Positions 1-8,771 of a stretch of DNA of 64,000 nucleotides are shown in pieces. The position numbers were made by a program, and so were the translations under genes. Source of the stretch: Lacrimispora sphenoides (GTDB lineage Bacteria > Bacillota > Clostridia > Lachnospirales > Lachnospiraceae); the NCBI RefSeq assembly GCF_900105215.1, contig NZ_FOIP01000002.1:186001-250000 (forward strand), given 5' to 3'. Within the stretch, counting starts at the first letter, position 1, and the number at the start of each line of letters is the position of its first letter. The notes beneath the pieces are model-generated. The model saw only the letters and a list, made by a program, of their open reading frames with translations, made no database searches and was not told the origin of the DNA.

Positions 1-375
1 ATCGTTGAAAGAAAGGTCCCTGCAATGAGCACCATATGGCTGGATAAGGTAGATTGTTCGGAGGTCAGTCTTTATGAGGATCATGTACACTTTGCCTGTG
101 AACAGGACGGAGTGGTGTTTTCTGAGGGAACAGCCATTTTTACCATGCCCAAATTCTACCGCTACGAACAACCGGAGCTTTCATGGCGCATGGAAGGGCC
201 AGACATCATCATTACGGCAGAGGCATATGCCAAATCGGTTGAGATTCTCAATGAGAATGAGGATCTGGTTCTTACAGATAATTATTTTGATATGGAGGCA
301 GGAGAAAAGCGGGTGAGCATTATCAGCGGTTCGCTTAAGGGACTGCGTCTGAGAAGTGTCTTTGATATTCGGTAA
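1..375 (+). CDS. Beta-mannosidase (GH2), C-terminal fragment, cut by window start
   Basis: The reading frame is open from base 1 and ends at 373-375. The ATG at 25 is therefore probably internal and only the last ~124 residues are visible. The sequence has the Ig-like C-terminal fold typical of GH2 beta-mannosidases: an acidic beta-strand-rich stretch, then a segment of the type AYAKSVEI followed by LTDNYFDMEAGE. In this family that pair corresponds to the 'FAKYV...DNYFDL.PGE' signature. The catalytic barrel lies outside the window. The full enzyme would remove terminal beta-mannose from oligosaccharides in the cytoplasm. The assignment rests on the C-terminal domain only, so another GH2 member is possible. 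Confidence 0.72.
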   Translation: MVERKVPAMSTIWLDKVDCSEVSLYEDHVHFACEQDGVVFSEGTAIFTMPKFYRYEQPELSWRMEGPDIIITAEAYAKSVEILNENEDLVLTDNYFDMEAGEKRVSIISGSLKGLRLRSVFDIR

Positions 376-430
376 AGGATTGCTGCGAATGAGAGGATAT
401 AGATTGGGCCTGAGTCAAAGATGATTATTA

Positions 431-484
431 AAAAGGAAGAGCCGGAAGAGACGCTTTTATAGCGTTTCATCCGGCTCTTCCTTT
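431..484 (+). terminator. Rho-independent terminator after the GH2 gene
   Basis: A perfect 14-bp outer stem (432-445 with 471-484, GC-rich GAGCCGG core) is topped by an inner ACGCT/AGCGT helix and ends in a T tract. The A tract on the 5' side makes it potentially bidirectional. Confidence 0.88.
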
Positions 485-706
485 TAGCTGAAATTGTAAA
501 AGATAAACAGCAGAATCAGATATTAGCAATAAAAGGCATGATACACAATGCACATGGGTATAATACGTTCGTATGCGCCTAAGATCAAACCCAAACGATA
601 GTCTTAAGAAATTATTAATGATTTATCATGGAAAAAATCAAAATAAACCCCATACAAAATGGTAAAATCATACATAACTGACGTTCAGGGAAAGGAATTA
701 AAATCT
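485..706. other. Gap upstream of vanR
   Basis: No coding region is seen. A TATAAT at 559-564 lies upstream of vanR, but I see no good -35 at the right distance, consistent with an activator-dependent promoter. A short ATACG/CGTAT dyad follows at 563-574. No resistance genes or promoters facing left are seen. Confidence 0.4.
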
Positions 707-1408
707 ATGCAGGAAAAAATACTTGTCGTAGATGACGAGCACGAGATTTCAGATTTGGTTGAACTCTATTTACAAAATGAAAATTATTCGGTATTTAAGT
801 TTTATACCGCAAAAGAGGCTCTTGCTTGCATTGAGACCACGGAGCTTGATATTGCTATTTTAGACATCATGCTGCCGGACATGAGCGGTTTTGCACTCTG
901 CCAGAAGATTAGGGAGAAGCATGCCTATCCTATCATCATGCTGACAGCCAAGGACCAGGAGATTGATAAGATTACCGGGCTCACCCTGGGAGCCGATGAT
1001 TATATTACAAAACCATTTCGTCCGTTGGAGCTGGTAGCGAGGGTAAAGGCACAGCTTCGGCGCTATAAAAAGTATAATTCAGTTCAGGCAAATACATCCG
1101 AAGAAAGTATCATCGTGCATTCCGGTTTGCTGCTTAACAGCAGCACCCATGAATGCCTTTTGAATGAAAAACCACTGGACCTTACGCCCACCGAGTTTTA
1201 CATTCTTCGTATTCTCTTAGAACGTAAAGGAAAAGTGGTCAGCGCGGAAGAACTTTTCCGCGAAATATGGAAAGACGAATATTACACGAAAAGCAATAAC
1301 ACCATTACCGTCCATATCCGCCATTTACGGGAAAAAATGGGGGATACTGTGGAGAATCCGCAATACATTAAGACAATCTGGGGAGTGGGGTATAAAATTG
1401 AACTATAA
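707..1408 (+). CDS. vanR: VanR-type OmpR-family response regulator
   Basis: This is a DNA-binding response regulator of 233 residues when read from the ATG at 707, which has a GGAAAGGAA ribosome site; the longer frame from 659 lacks one. The receiver domain starts with the acidic pair VVDDEHE, has the phospho-acceptor Asp53 in LDIMLPD and the conserved Lys in ITKPFRP. A winged-helix domain follows, with the typical TVHIRHLREKMGD recognition helix and the VWGVGYKIE-type end (here IWGVGYKIE). The sequence strongly resembles VanR regulators of glycopeptide-resistance cassettes. The stop overlaps the start of vanS by 11 bases, so the two are translationally coupled. It probably activates vanY through the repeat at 2549-2565. 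Confidence 0.9.
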   Translation: MQEKILVVDDEHEISDLVELYLQNENYSVFKFYTAKEALACIETTELDIAILDIMLPDMSGFALCQKIREKHAYPIIMLTAKDQEIDKITGLTLGADDYITKPFRPLELVARVKAQLRRYKKYNSVQANTSEESIIVHSGLLLNSSTHECLLNEKPLDLTPTEFYILRILLERKGKVVSAEELFREIWKDEYYTKSNNTITVHIRHLREKMGDTVENPQYIKTIWGVGYKIEL

Positions 1409-2531
1409 TATGCAGGAAGCATCTGGATACAGGAAGTTCAGGCAAAAGATGCTCTGGCAGCTGATTATTATGGCTGTTATATCATTTTCAGTGATTGTAG
1501 TCATCTATATGATGGTTTGGAAAGGCAAAGTAGGCAACCTTCTGGTAAAGTTTTTCCAAAGGGGTTTACACATGACGCAAGAAGAAGCGTTTACCACCTA
1601 TCACTATGTGTTCCGCTATAATTTTGGACTTTTTTTCCTTGGTGCTGCGTTAATCGTATTTTTTTTGTTACTGTTCATTTTTCTCCAGCGGTTCACCCGA
1701 TATTTTGATATAATCAATCATGGGATTGATGCTCTGGTATCAGAACAGGATGAGTTCATACAACTCGTTCCTGAAATGGCCGCCATTGAGGAGAAGCTGA
1801 ACACTGTCCGCAAAACTTTGGCTGACCGTGCTTACCGTGCACAGGAAGCAGAACAGAGGAAAAGCGACCTCATCATGTATCTGGCTCATGATATACGGAC
1901 ACCGCTCACTTCTGTGATTGGTTATCTAAGCCTGTTGGACGAGGCCCCGGACATGCCGTTGGAACAAAGGGCAAAATATGTCCATATTACATTGGAGAAA
2001 GCATACCGGCTGGAAAACCTGGTAAATGAGTTCTTTGAGATCACCCGCTATAACTCGCAGCAGATCAAGCTTGAAAAACAAGTAGTTGATTTATACTATA
2101 TGCTGGTTCAAATGGCGGACGAATTTTATCCCATTCTCGCCACTAAGGGAAATACCATTGCGGTCCACGCGGATGAAAACCTGACCGCTTATGGAGATCC
2201 CACACAGTTGGCCCGTGTATTCAATAACATTCTGAAAAACGCAGTGGCATACAGCAATCCCCATTCGGAAATCTCCATTTCCGCGGGGGAATGGGATCAT
2301 CAGGTGGTGATTACGTTTCGAAATCAGGGAACGACGATCCCCGCGGAAGAGTTATCCTCTATTTTCGAGAAATTCTACCGGCTGGACAAAGCCCGCGCTT
2401 CCAATACGGGTGGAGCTGGCTTGGGATTGGCCATTGCAAAGGAAATCATAACCATGCACGGAGGAACGATAATGGCGGATAGCAAAGACGGTATTACGGC
2501 TTTTACGGTATCTCTTCCGGTTACGAATTAG
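1398..2531 (+). CDS. vanS: VanS-type sensor histidine kinase
   Basis: This 377-residue membrane kinase has two transmembrane helices (about 19-41 and 75-97) enclosing a short extracellular loop of ~35 residues. The phospho-acceptor His164 lies in LAHDIRTPLTSV, and the ATPase domain carries an N box (NILKNAVAYS) and a G box (TGGAGLGLAIAKE). The TTG at 1398 is the likely start: it sits 7 bases after GGAGTGGGG inside vanR, whereas the ATG at 1410 is too far from any ribosome site. VanS-family kinases sense glycopeptides or wall stress and phosphorylate VanR. The short loop matches the family, but the inducer cannot be read from sequence. Confidence 0.88.
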   Translation: MNYNMQEASGYRKFRQKMLWQLIIMAVISFSVIVVIYMMVWKGKVGNLLVKFFQRGLHMTQEEAFTTYHYVFRYNFGLFFLGAALIVFFLLLFIFLQRFTRYFDIINHGIDALVSEQDEFIQLVPEMAAIEEKLNTVRKTLADRAYRAQEAEQRKSDLIMYLAHDIRTPLTSVIGYLSLLDEAPDMPLEQRAKYVHITLEKAYRLENLVNEFFEITRYNSQQIKLEKQVVDLYYMLVQMADEFYPILATKGNTIAVHADENLTAYGDPTQLARVFNNILKNAVAYSNPHSEISISAGEWDHQVVITFRNQGTTIPAEELSSIFEKFYRLDKARASNTGGAGLGLAIAKEIITMHGGTIMADSKDGITAFTVSLPVTN

Positions 2532-2548
2532 TAGGATATCAATCGGAT

Positions 2549-2565
2549 CTTAGGCTTTTCTTAGG
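2549..2565 (+). promoter_or_regulatory. Candidate VanR box upstream of vanY
   Basis: CTTAGG at 2549-2554 is repeated at 2560-2565, an exact 11-bp period in the vanS-vanY gap and the spacing expected for an OmpR-family dimer on one helix face. A weak -10 (TATTAA at 2581-2586) follows. The assignment to VanR is inference. Confidence 0.5.
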
Positions 2566-2587
2566 AATTAAACAACTCCATATTAAA

Positions 2588-2639
2588 ATGCAGGAAGCTC
2601 CTGTTTGGTAAGATATTTACCAGCAGGAGCTTCTTGCAT
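2588..2639 (+). other. Long stem-loop between vanS and vanY
   Basis: A 16-base arm (2588-2603) pairs with 2624-2639, with a second GGTAA/TTACC helix inside the loop. No T run follows, so it is not a standard terminator. It could attenuate read-through or stabilise the vanRS message 3' end. Confidence 0.6.
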
Positions 2640-2671
2640 CCGATTTATGGAAGGGAGAGAACTTAATATTT

Positions 2672-3475
2672 ATGGTTAATTGCAATGATAATTTTAGCGG
2701 CTATGAAAGGAAAAGAGCATTGAAACAACATTCACGCATTAGAAAGAATCATATCATATTGCGGCTGATTACAGTGGCAGCGGTTATCGGACTGCTCTGG
2801 TATTGCATCAATGGCTTGAACTTGAAAGGAGTTTCACCCGAACCCATTTTATCCGTTGGGACGGGCAGTTTCAACGTTCGTTCAGCCGACACCGAAAAAA
2901 ATAATACCGATGAGACTTCGTGGAGCCTGATTTTAGTCAATCGATGGAATGCGATTCCGGAGGATTACGACGTAGATTTGACCGAATTATCGAATGGACA
3001 AACTGTTGATACACGGATATACCCAGCACTTCAGAACATGTTTGATGCAGCAAGGGCTGACGGTGTTTATCCCGTAGTCGTTTCAGGATATCGGACGACT
3101 GAGAAACAGCAGAGCCTGATGGAAGAAAAAATTGCCGCATATAAAGCGGAAGGATATACCGATTCCCAGGCAAAAACCGAAGCAGAAACATGGGTCGCCA
3201 TTCCCGGCACAAGCGAACATCAATTGGGAATTGCAGTGGATATCAACGCGGATGGGGTTAAATCAAACGGAAGTGAAGTTTATAAATGGCTGAAACAAAA
3301 CAGTTGCCGTTATGGATTTATCCTCCGCTATCCGCCGGACAAAACAGAAATCACTGGTGTCAGCAATGAGCCGTGGCACTATCGCTATGTAGGAATTAAG
3401 GCTGCCACCCATATGCAAGATCAAAACCTCTGCCTTGAGGAATATTTGAGAGAAAAAGACAGCCGCCTCCCTTAA
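2672..3475 (+). CDS. vanY: VanY-type D-Ala-D-Ala carboxypeptidase
   Basis: This is a membrane-anchored metallo-DD-carboxypeptidase of the LAS/M15B family, 267 residues. One N-terminal transmembrane helix (about 29-48) is followed by a linker and the catalytic domain. The zinc and catalytic residues are visible: His183 and Asp190 in SEHQLGIAVD, and Glu233 and His236 in EPWHYR. The enzyme removes the terminal D-Ala from peptidoglycan pentapeptides outside the cell and so reduces vancomycin targets. A TTG at 2720 with AAAGGA upstream is a plausible alternative start, 16 residues shorter. Its stop overlaps the stop of the convergent kinase gene by 4 bases. Confidence 0.88.
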   Translation: MVNCNDNFSGYERKRALKQHSRIRKNHIILRLITVAAVIGLLWYCINGLNLKGVSPEPILSVGTGSFNVRSADTEKNNTDETSWSLILVNRWNAIPEDYDVDLTELSNGQTVDTRIYPALQNMFDAARADGVYPVVVSGYRTTEKQQSLMEEKIAAYKAEGYTDSQAKTEAETWVAIPGTSEHQLGIAVDINADGVKSNGSEVYKWLKQNSCRYGFILRYPPDKTEITGVSNEPWHYRYVGIKAATHMQDQNLCLEEYLREKDSRLP

Positions 3476-5286
3476 GACTGGTATGGCACCGTAATTCTCA
3501 CAGTGTTCTGGAAATATGGAATGGAATCAAAGGTAATGGACGCTGTTCCATAGTAGGCCCGAAGCCTTTGATAAATATTATTTAGTCCCACATGGCGCCT
3601 TTTTCCGTCTTCTCTGGGCTGGGAGAAGAGGGAGGCTTCAGCCTTTTCCGTATCGATGCCCCGCCCGTTGTCAATGATCTCGATCACCAGATCACCGTCA
3701 TGGAACGTGATCAAAATACGGATTTCCGGCAGGGGGATCAGCTCACTGGCCTCTTCCGCCAGTTCAAATCCGTGGAGTATGGAATTTTCGGCCAAGGGCT
3801 GGAGGAGGGATTTTAAGATGGAAACGTTTAAAAGTTCGGGAGAGGCCTCATAGGAGAAAACGATTTTCCTGCTGAACCGGTAATTCATGATGTCGATATA
3901 TGCTTTTACATGGACCAGCTCCTTGGAGAGGAGGATGATCTCATCGCCGTAGTTGAGTCCGATCCGCAGGAAATCCCCTAGGCTGGTGATCATGGAGGAG
4001 GCAGTCTGCTTATGGTTGTCAAGCACCTCCATATTGATGCATTCCAGGGTGTTATAAAGAAAATGAGGATTGATCTGTTCGGACAAAAGCTGTATCTTTG
4101 AGCGGTATTTGGCCCGTTCGCTCTGCCTTAAGCATTCGAACTGTTCCTTAATGGTGGCATACATGGAGTTAATGGCCATGTTCAGGCGGCCGATCTCATC
4201 CTGGTATTTCATTTGGCAGGGCGTATGGTAGGTATCGTTTTCAATTTCCCGGACATTCTTTATCAGGCGGTCAAGGGGCTTGGTAACAAAACGGGACAGC
4301 AGTAAGGATAGAAAGGCTGCAAGCGCCAGTCCGACAACCGTCAGGAGGAGCAGGAATACGTTCATTCGGGTAATCCGCTCATAGAGGGAAGCCTTGGGCA
4401 GGATACCCACCAGGCTCAAGCCGCAGAATTCAAGAGGCTCCGTGTAAAGACTATATTCTCGGTTGTCATATAGAAAATAAAACCCCGGATCCCGGCTGCT
4501 TTCCGCTATGTTTTTTATAACCCGGCTGCTCGATGCAGTTTCATACCAGTGAGAATCAGGAGGAAGGCTTAAAGGCACCCCGTCAGGCCCTGCCACGTAT
4601 AGCGTGCGGTCAGAATAGGAAGAGGAGGAGAGGGCTAGCCTTCCGGTAAGATTTTTAAAATCCAGCAGTAGTATGAGGTACACGTCAGTTTCCCCTGGAT
4701 CACTTGAAATGTTTAAGTAGCGGGTGCCCGTGAGCTGGGCTATGGGGATGATGACCGGGACGACAGCGTTGTTTTTCATATAAGGATTTTGGCGGACGGG
4801 CAGCCAGGTGATGCCGGTTATGGATGACAAATCCCAGTTAAAGGCGTCAGAAGGAGAATCGCCTTTTTTTAATGTGTTGGAGTAAAGAGAGTAGTATTCC
4901 CCGTTTTTTCCGATCACGGCAAAGGAGTCCAAAAGCGGGGTGGAAACGGACAGATAGGACATGGATTCCTGGAGGGCGGCCTTGTTTTTTACCTCATTTT
5001 TCCGGTTATTGTTGTGAACATCCGTTACCAGCCTGGAAAAATGAGAGGTAGAGGCGAAATCAATGACATTGGATAGCATGACGCCGTAGGCATCAGATAA
5101 AGACTGGCTTCCGATTTGTAAGGAGTCAGCGGTCTGGTTGTAGGTATCCTCCTTATACAGCCGCAGAAAATACCAGCTGCTGAACATTCCGATGAAGGCA
5201 GATAAGCATAAGGCTATGATGATCATGCAGAGCCATATTTTCGAGGAGATTTTTAAATTGGCGATGAAATCAGCGGCTTTTTTCAT
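3472..5286 (-). CDS. YesM-type sensor histidine kinase (His_kinase/LytS class)
   Basis: The protein has 604 residues: a transmembrane helix near 17-40, a large extracytoplasmic sensor (Cache-like) to about 300, a second helix near 305-328, a HAMP linker, then the short His_kinase domain with His408 in QINPHFLYNTL and a GHKL ATPase with NSILHGF and DNGRGID. In Firmicutes this class works with AraC-type response regulators such as YesN and controls sugar ABC operons. The partner gene overlaps it upstream by 17 bases. The adjacent divergent solute-binding-protein operon is the obvious target, and binding of a sugar-loaded lipoprotein to the sensor is a reasonable inference. Confidence 0.87.
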   Translation of the reverse strand: MKKAADFIANLKISSKIWLCMIIIALCLSAFIGMFSSWYFLRLYKEDTYNQTADSLQIGSQSLSDAYGVMLSNVIDFASTSHFSRLVTDVHNNNRKNEVKNKAALQESMSYLSVSTPLLDSFAVIGKNGEYYSLYSNTLKKGDSPSDAFNWDLSSITGITWLPVRQNPYMKNNAVVPVIIPIAQLTGTRYLNISSDPGETDVYLILLLDFKNLTGRLALSSSSYSDRTLYVAGPDGVPLSLPPDSHWYETASSSRVIKNIAESSRDPGFYFLYDNREYSLYTEPLEFCGLSLVGILPKASLYERITRMNVFLLLLTVVGLALAAFLSLLLSRFVTKPLDRLIKNVREIENDTYHTPCQMKYQDEIGRLNMAINSMYATIKEQFECLRQSERAKYRSKIQLLSEQINPHFLYNTLECINMEVLDNHKQTASSMITSLGDFLRIGLNYGDEIILLSKELVHVKAYIDIMNYRFSRKIVFSYEASPELLNVSILKSLLQPLAENSILHGFELAEEASELIPLPEIRILITFHDGDLVIEIIDNGRGIDTEKAEASLFSQPREDGKRRHVGLNNIYQRLRAYYGTASITFDSIPYFQNTVRITVPYQS

Positions 5287-6889
5287 TGTTTTCCCCCTTT
5301 TGCTGGCCGGTCTGATATTCTGACGGGGTCAAACCGGTATATTTTTTGAAGGCGCGGTAAAAGGAACGGTAATCATCATAGCCCACCGAGTAGGAAACCT
5401 CGCCGATGTTGGCATCTTCTGTGTTTAAAAGGTATTTGGCGTGATCCATCTTGACGTTTAAAACATAGTCCCTAAAGTTGACGCCTGTTTTGGATTTAAA
5501 ATAGATTGCAAAGTAGGGAGGGCTTAAATTCACGACAGCGGCCACATCCTCAGCCTGGATTCTCCGGTTCATATTCCGGCGTATGAATTCCTTGGCCTGG
5601 AAAATGACCCGGTCCCTGCCGGAAGCCTTGTATTTTTCCAGGGCCTGTCCGTATTCCAGAAACAGGGAAACAGACCAGCCCTCGATCTGTGTGAAGGTGG
5701 ACAGCTCATTGATTTTGGCATAGGGAGGCGTAAGGGTGAGGCTTAGGCCCTGTTCGACCTGCTTCCTCAAGGAGTTTTGCAGGTCAGTCACCAGGAATAT
5801 GCTCATGCCCCTGATGAAGCTGGGCGGAGGCATGGAAACATAGAGCAGGGAGTGATAGAACGCCTGGCAATAGGAATTAACGGCGGCCCGGTCATTTTTC
5901 CATATAGCCTCTAAAAGAGGAGAGGTGTCAATGCTGCTGGTGGATATGGAGGGGGCCTGGCTGCAGATTATGGACTGGTCGAAGATTTCTTTCTTTGTAT
6001 CATAGAGTTGATAGGACAGAGCGGTGACCGCCATCCCGAAGGAACGGCCGGCGCAGATCAAGTTCGGTTCCAGGGTGCCGATGCCTGCAAGCAGGGCCGC
6101 CCCTTCCTTTTTTTTCCAGTCATTGATCACATGTTCAGCGGCCGAAAAGGCAAGGCCTTTCTTTTCACAGTCCGGGAATATGAGAGCTGTTATCTGAAGG
6201 GCGCTATTCTCCCATACCTCCCCTTTTAGGGAGGCCGTATGTTCTGCGATGATCTCTTTTAGAAGGCCCAGTGCGTTTACATCAGGGAGCCTGGGCTGCT
6301 CCTTTTGGGGCTGCAGGGAAAAAATCAGAATCTGGCATGGGGAGTCTGTCAAGGAAAGGCCGGATCGGGCGATTCCGCTTTCCACGTCAGCGGGATGATG
6401 AAATTCATTGTGAATCAGCTGGTTTAAGAAAAGATTTTTGGAGAGCTCTCTTAAGGAGTCCTGCTCCCTGCTCTCCGGGAGCGATGTCTTTCTCCTTTTT
6501 TCTTCAATCTCTTTTTTTATATTCTTAAGTTCTTCTTCCAGCTCCTGAAGTTTAAATGGCTTTAGCACATAGGCCCTGGCCCCGTAGCGGATGGCAGTTT
6601 GGGCATAGGTGAAGTCGTCGTAGCCGCTTAAAATGACGAAGTCAATATCCATATGGTTCTCCCGGCATTTTTTCATTAAATTCAGACCGTCCAGGACGGG
6701 CATGCGGATATCGGTCACAACGATTTCAGGCTTTAAGCTGCGGATGAGCTTCCACGCCTCCATTCCGTTTTTGGCGGATCCCAACACCTCCATGTTCAGA
6801 TCCATAGAGGTAATGGAAGATTTCAGGCCGTTTCTTATGGAGGCCTCGTCATCAGCGATGACGACGGTGATGGGCTGAAGGATGTTCAT
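5270..6889 (-). CDS. YesN-type response regulator with AraC DNA-binding domain
   Basis: The protein has 539 residues. An N-terminal receiver domain carries the acidic cluster IADDE, phospho-acceptor Asp60 in VVTDIRMPVLDG and the Lys in VLKPF. A ~270-residue middle linker of unknown function follows, then two helix-turn-helix motifs at the C-terminus, ending in the AraC signature VSYSVGYDDYRSFYRAFKKYTGLTPSEY. The start has an AGGAGA ribosome site. It is transcribed first in the operon with the YesM-type kinase and probably activates the divergent ABC operon that starts at 7146. Confidence 0.88.
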   Translation of the reverse strand: MNILQPITVVIADDEASIRNGLKSSITSMDLNMEVLGSAKNGMEAWKLIRSLKPEIVVTDIRMPVLDGLNLMKKCRENHMDIDFVILSGYDDFTYAQTAIRYGARAYVLKPFKLQELEEELKNIKKEIEEKRRKTSLPESREQDSLRELSKNLFLNQLIHNEFHHPADVESGIARSGLSLTDSPCQILIFSLQPQKEQPRLPDVNALGLLKEIIAEHTASLKGEVWENSALQITALIFPDCEKKGLAFSAAEHVINDWKKKEGAALLAGIGTLEPNLICAGRSFGMAVTALSYQLYDTKKEIFDQSIICSQAPSISTSSIDTSPLLEAIWKNDRAAVNSYCQAFYHSLLYVSMPPPSFIRGMSIFLVTDLQNSLRKQVEQGLSLTLTPPYAKINELSTFTQIEGWSVSLFLEYGQALEKYKASGRDRVIFQAKEFIRRNMNRRIQAEDVAAVVNLSPPYFAIYFKSKTGVNFRDYVLNVKMDHAKYLLNTEDANIGEVSYSVGYDDYRSFYRAFKKYTGLTPSEYQTGQQKGENNEKSR

Positions 6890-6936
6890 GACGGTCTCCT
6901 TTCCAGTAAGGTATCTATGAGTGGGTATTTGTATAA

Positions 6937-6965
6937 ATTATATCATTAACGGTATGTATCATCAA
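6937..6965 (-). promoter_or_regulatory. Sigma-A promoter for the YesN/YesM operon
   Basis: On the minus strand TTGATG (6960-6965) and TATAAT (6937-6942) are separated by exactly 17 bases, placing the start about 40 bases before the response-regulator ATG. Confidence 0.65.
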
Positions 6966-6967
6966 TG

Positions 6968-7001
6968 AAATATGTGCGATATCATGGAAAATGCAACATA
7001 T
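6968..7001. promoter_or_regulatory. Inverted repeat in divergent control region
   Basis: AAATATGT (6968-6975) and ACATATTT (6994-7001) form an inverted repeat, and further AATATGT copies lie nearby in the 256-base gap between the regulator and ABC operons. It is a candidate YesN-like operator; this is inference from position. Confidence 0.35.
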
Positions 7002-7145
7002 TTATTAGAATATGTCATTAAAATGTACAGGAAAAAATGATAAATTAATTATATCAATAAAAGTGCTGCTGTGGGAATAAACAGACCTTGGTACAATGCC
7101 GGAGGCTTAACAAAATTTCAAGGCGGTGCAGGAAAAGGAGGACTT

Positions 7146-8585
7146 ATGAGAAAAAAGATGGTGAGCATTCTGTTGGCAGGGATGATGGCCGTGAGCCTGG
7201 CGGGCTGCGGAGGCGGAGGTAAGGCTCAGGAGAAGACGGAAGAAAAGACAGAAACCAAGGCGGAAGAAAAGACAGAATCCAAGGCAGAGAATACGAAATC
7301 GGATGAAAAGACAGTGATTACGGTCTGGACTCAGGACCGCCACGATTCTGAATATGTGGAATCCAAAATTGAGGAATTCAACACCACCAATGACAAGGGA
7401 ATTGAGATCGTTTTAAACGTGATCACCGATGATTATCCCAACATGATGGCACTGGCCTATTCCTCAGGGACGGCCCCTGACATCGCTGGCGTGGGCGGAG
7501 CCACCAGCGGCTTCGATTTAAAAACCTTTGTGGAAGCCGGAATCATCGATCCCCTTAATGATTACATCAAGGATGAGGAATATGAGAAGGTGACCGAAGC
7601 AAGCAAGCTCCAGTTCGAGGGCATCAATATGATCAACGGAAATGTATACTGGATTCCCACAGGGATGAGGAGCGGCACCAGGATTGAGTACAATAAAGAT
7701 CTGGTGGAAAAGGCCGGCTATTCAGAATTCCCCAATACCCTTGACGGCGTAGTAGAGCTGGCTGATAAAATCACGAAGGATGGAAACGGCACCTATTACG
7801 GGGTCGGTTTCACTTCCTCAGTTCCTTTCAACCGTTGGCTGGAGGGCACAGCGGAAACCAGCGGAATATTCCGCTATGACTACAAAACGGGAACCTTTAA
7901 TTTTGATGGATATAAGCCCATCATTGAAACTGCCCATAAGTTCTTTGAAAACGGAAGCGTTTTTCCGGGTTCCACCTCTCAGGGTGTGGATGCCATGAGG
8001 GCCCAGTTCGTAGAAGGCGTGTTCGGCATTTGGGGAAATGCCTCTCAGGAGGCGGGCGTGTTCACCTCCCAGTTCCCCATCGACAAGTTTGACTGGGGCG
8101 TGGCCGAGGTCCCGTCCTTAGACGGAACCAGAAAGGGAGCCCAGTCTATTCAGCCACAGAAGGGCTATATGATGTTCTCATCCAGCAAAAACAAGGATAA
8201 GGCTTGGGAGGTTATCAAGTATTTCAGCAGCGAGGAATTTTTAAAGGGCTATCTGGAGGCAGGGCTTTACCTCCCCATTTCCAGCTACATGGATGGAGTC
8301 ATCGACAAAACCAAGACCGGACGTCTGGCTGATTTCAAGCTGACCGATTATGAGAGCGTTTACCCTGCTGTGCCGGCTATTTCCCTGGAGGGCGATGACT
8401 ACGGAACCGTGATCTGGAGAGCCATCATGGGAGATGTGAGCGCTGATGATGCGATCACTGATTTAAACAAGCGTTACAATGAAGCCCTGGAAAATGACAT
8501 CAAGCTGGGTAAGCTGAAACGGGTTGTCATTCAGGACTTTGATCCACTCCACCCAGGCGAGGGAACCATTGAATACACCGAATAA
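7146..8585 (+). CDS. Extracellular solute-binding lipoprotein (family 1), ABC importer 1
   Basis: Read from the ATG at 7146 (AAGGAGG just upstream), the 479-residue protein begins with a classical lipoprotein signal, with a basic end, a hydrophobic core and the lipobox LAGC at Cys21. A low-complexity Glu/Lys linker of repeated EEKTE/SKAE units precedes the sugar-binding fold (TVWTQDRHDSEYVE and later segments). Frames extending to 7071 would bury the signal, so the upstream ATG is unlikely. It should capture oligosaccharides at the membrane for the permeases at 8772 and 9705. No ATPase is encoded nearby, so a shared MsmK-type ATPase is probable. The substrate is inferred as sulfated uronic-acid oligosaccharide from the neighbours. 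Confidence 0.9.
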   Translation: MRKKMVSILLAGMMAVSLAGCGGGGKAQEKTEEKTETKAEEKTESKAENTKSDEKTVITVWTQDRHDSEYVESKIEEFNTTNDKGIEIVLNVITDDYPNMMALAYSSGTAPDIAGVGGATSGFDLKTFVEAGIIDPLNDYIKDEEYEKVTEASKLQFEGINMINGNVYWIPTGMRSGTRIEYNKDLVEKAGYSEFPNTLDGVVELADKITKDGNGTYYGVGFTSSVPFNRWLEGTAETSGIFRYDYKTGTFNFDGYKPIIETAHKFFENGSVFPGSTSQGVDAMRAQFVEGVFGIWGNASQEAGVFTSQFPIDKFDWGVAEVPSLDGTRKGAQSIQPQKGYMMFSSSKNKDKAWEVIKYFSSEEFLKGYLEAGLYLPISSYMDGVIDKTKTGRLADFKLTDYESVYPAVPAISLEGDDYGTVIWRAIMGDVSADDAITDLNKRYNEALENDIKLGKLKRVVIQDFDPLHPGEGTIEYTE

Positions 8586-8607
8586 TCTGATAGGCAAATT
8601 GTGACGC

Positions 8608-8723
8608 GGGGCTGTGGCACTGAGCGCATATTCATAGATTTTATATGAGAATCGTGGTTGATGATCGCTGGATCAGCCGGCTTTCTAAAAAATGTGAATA
8701 TGTGCGCTCAGCGCAGCAGCCCC
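8608..8723 (+). repeat. Long imperfect inverted repeat between binding protein and permease
   Basis: The arms at 8608-8634 and 8695-8723 share a GGGGCTG end and a CTGAGCGCA core that continues toward ATATTCA, with a ~60-base loop. Intercistronic stem-loops of this kind commonly protect the upstream message and let the binding protein outnumber the permeases. There is no T tract, so complete termination is unlikely. Confidence 0.7.
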
Positions 8724-8771
8724 TTTGAATTGGATGAAAGGTCCAAAAACGCGCAAAGAATGGAGAAAATC

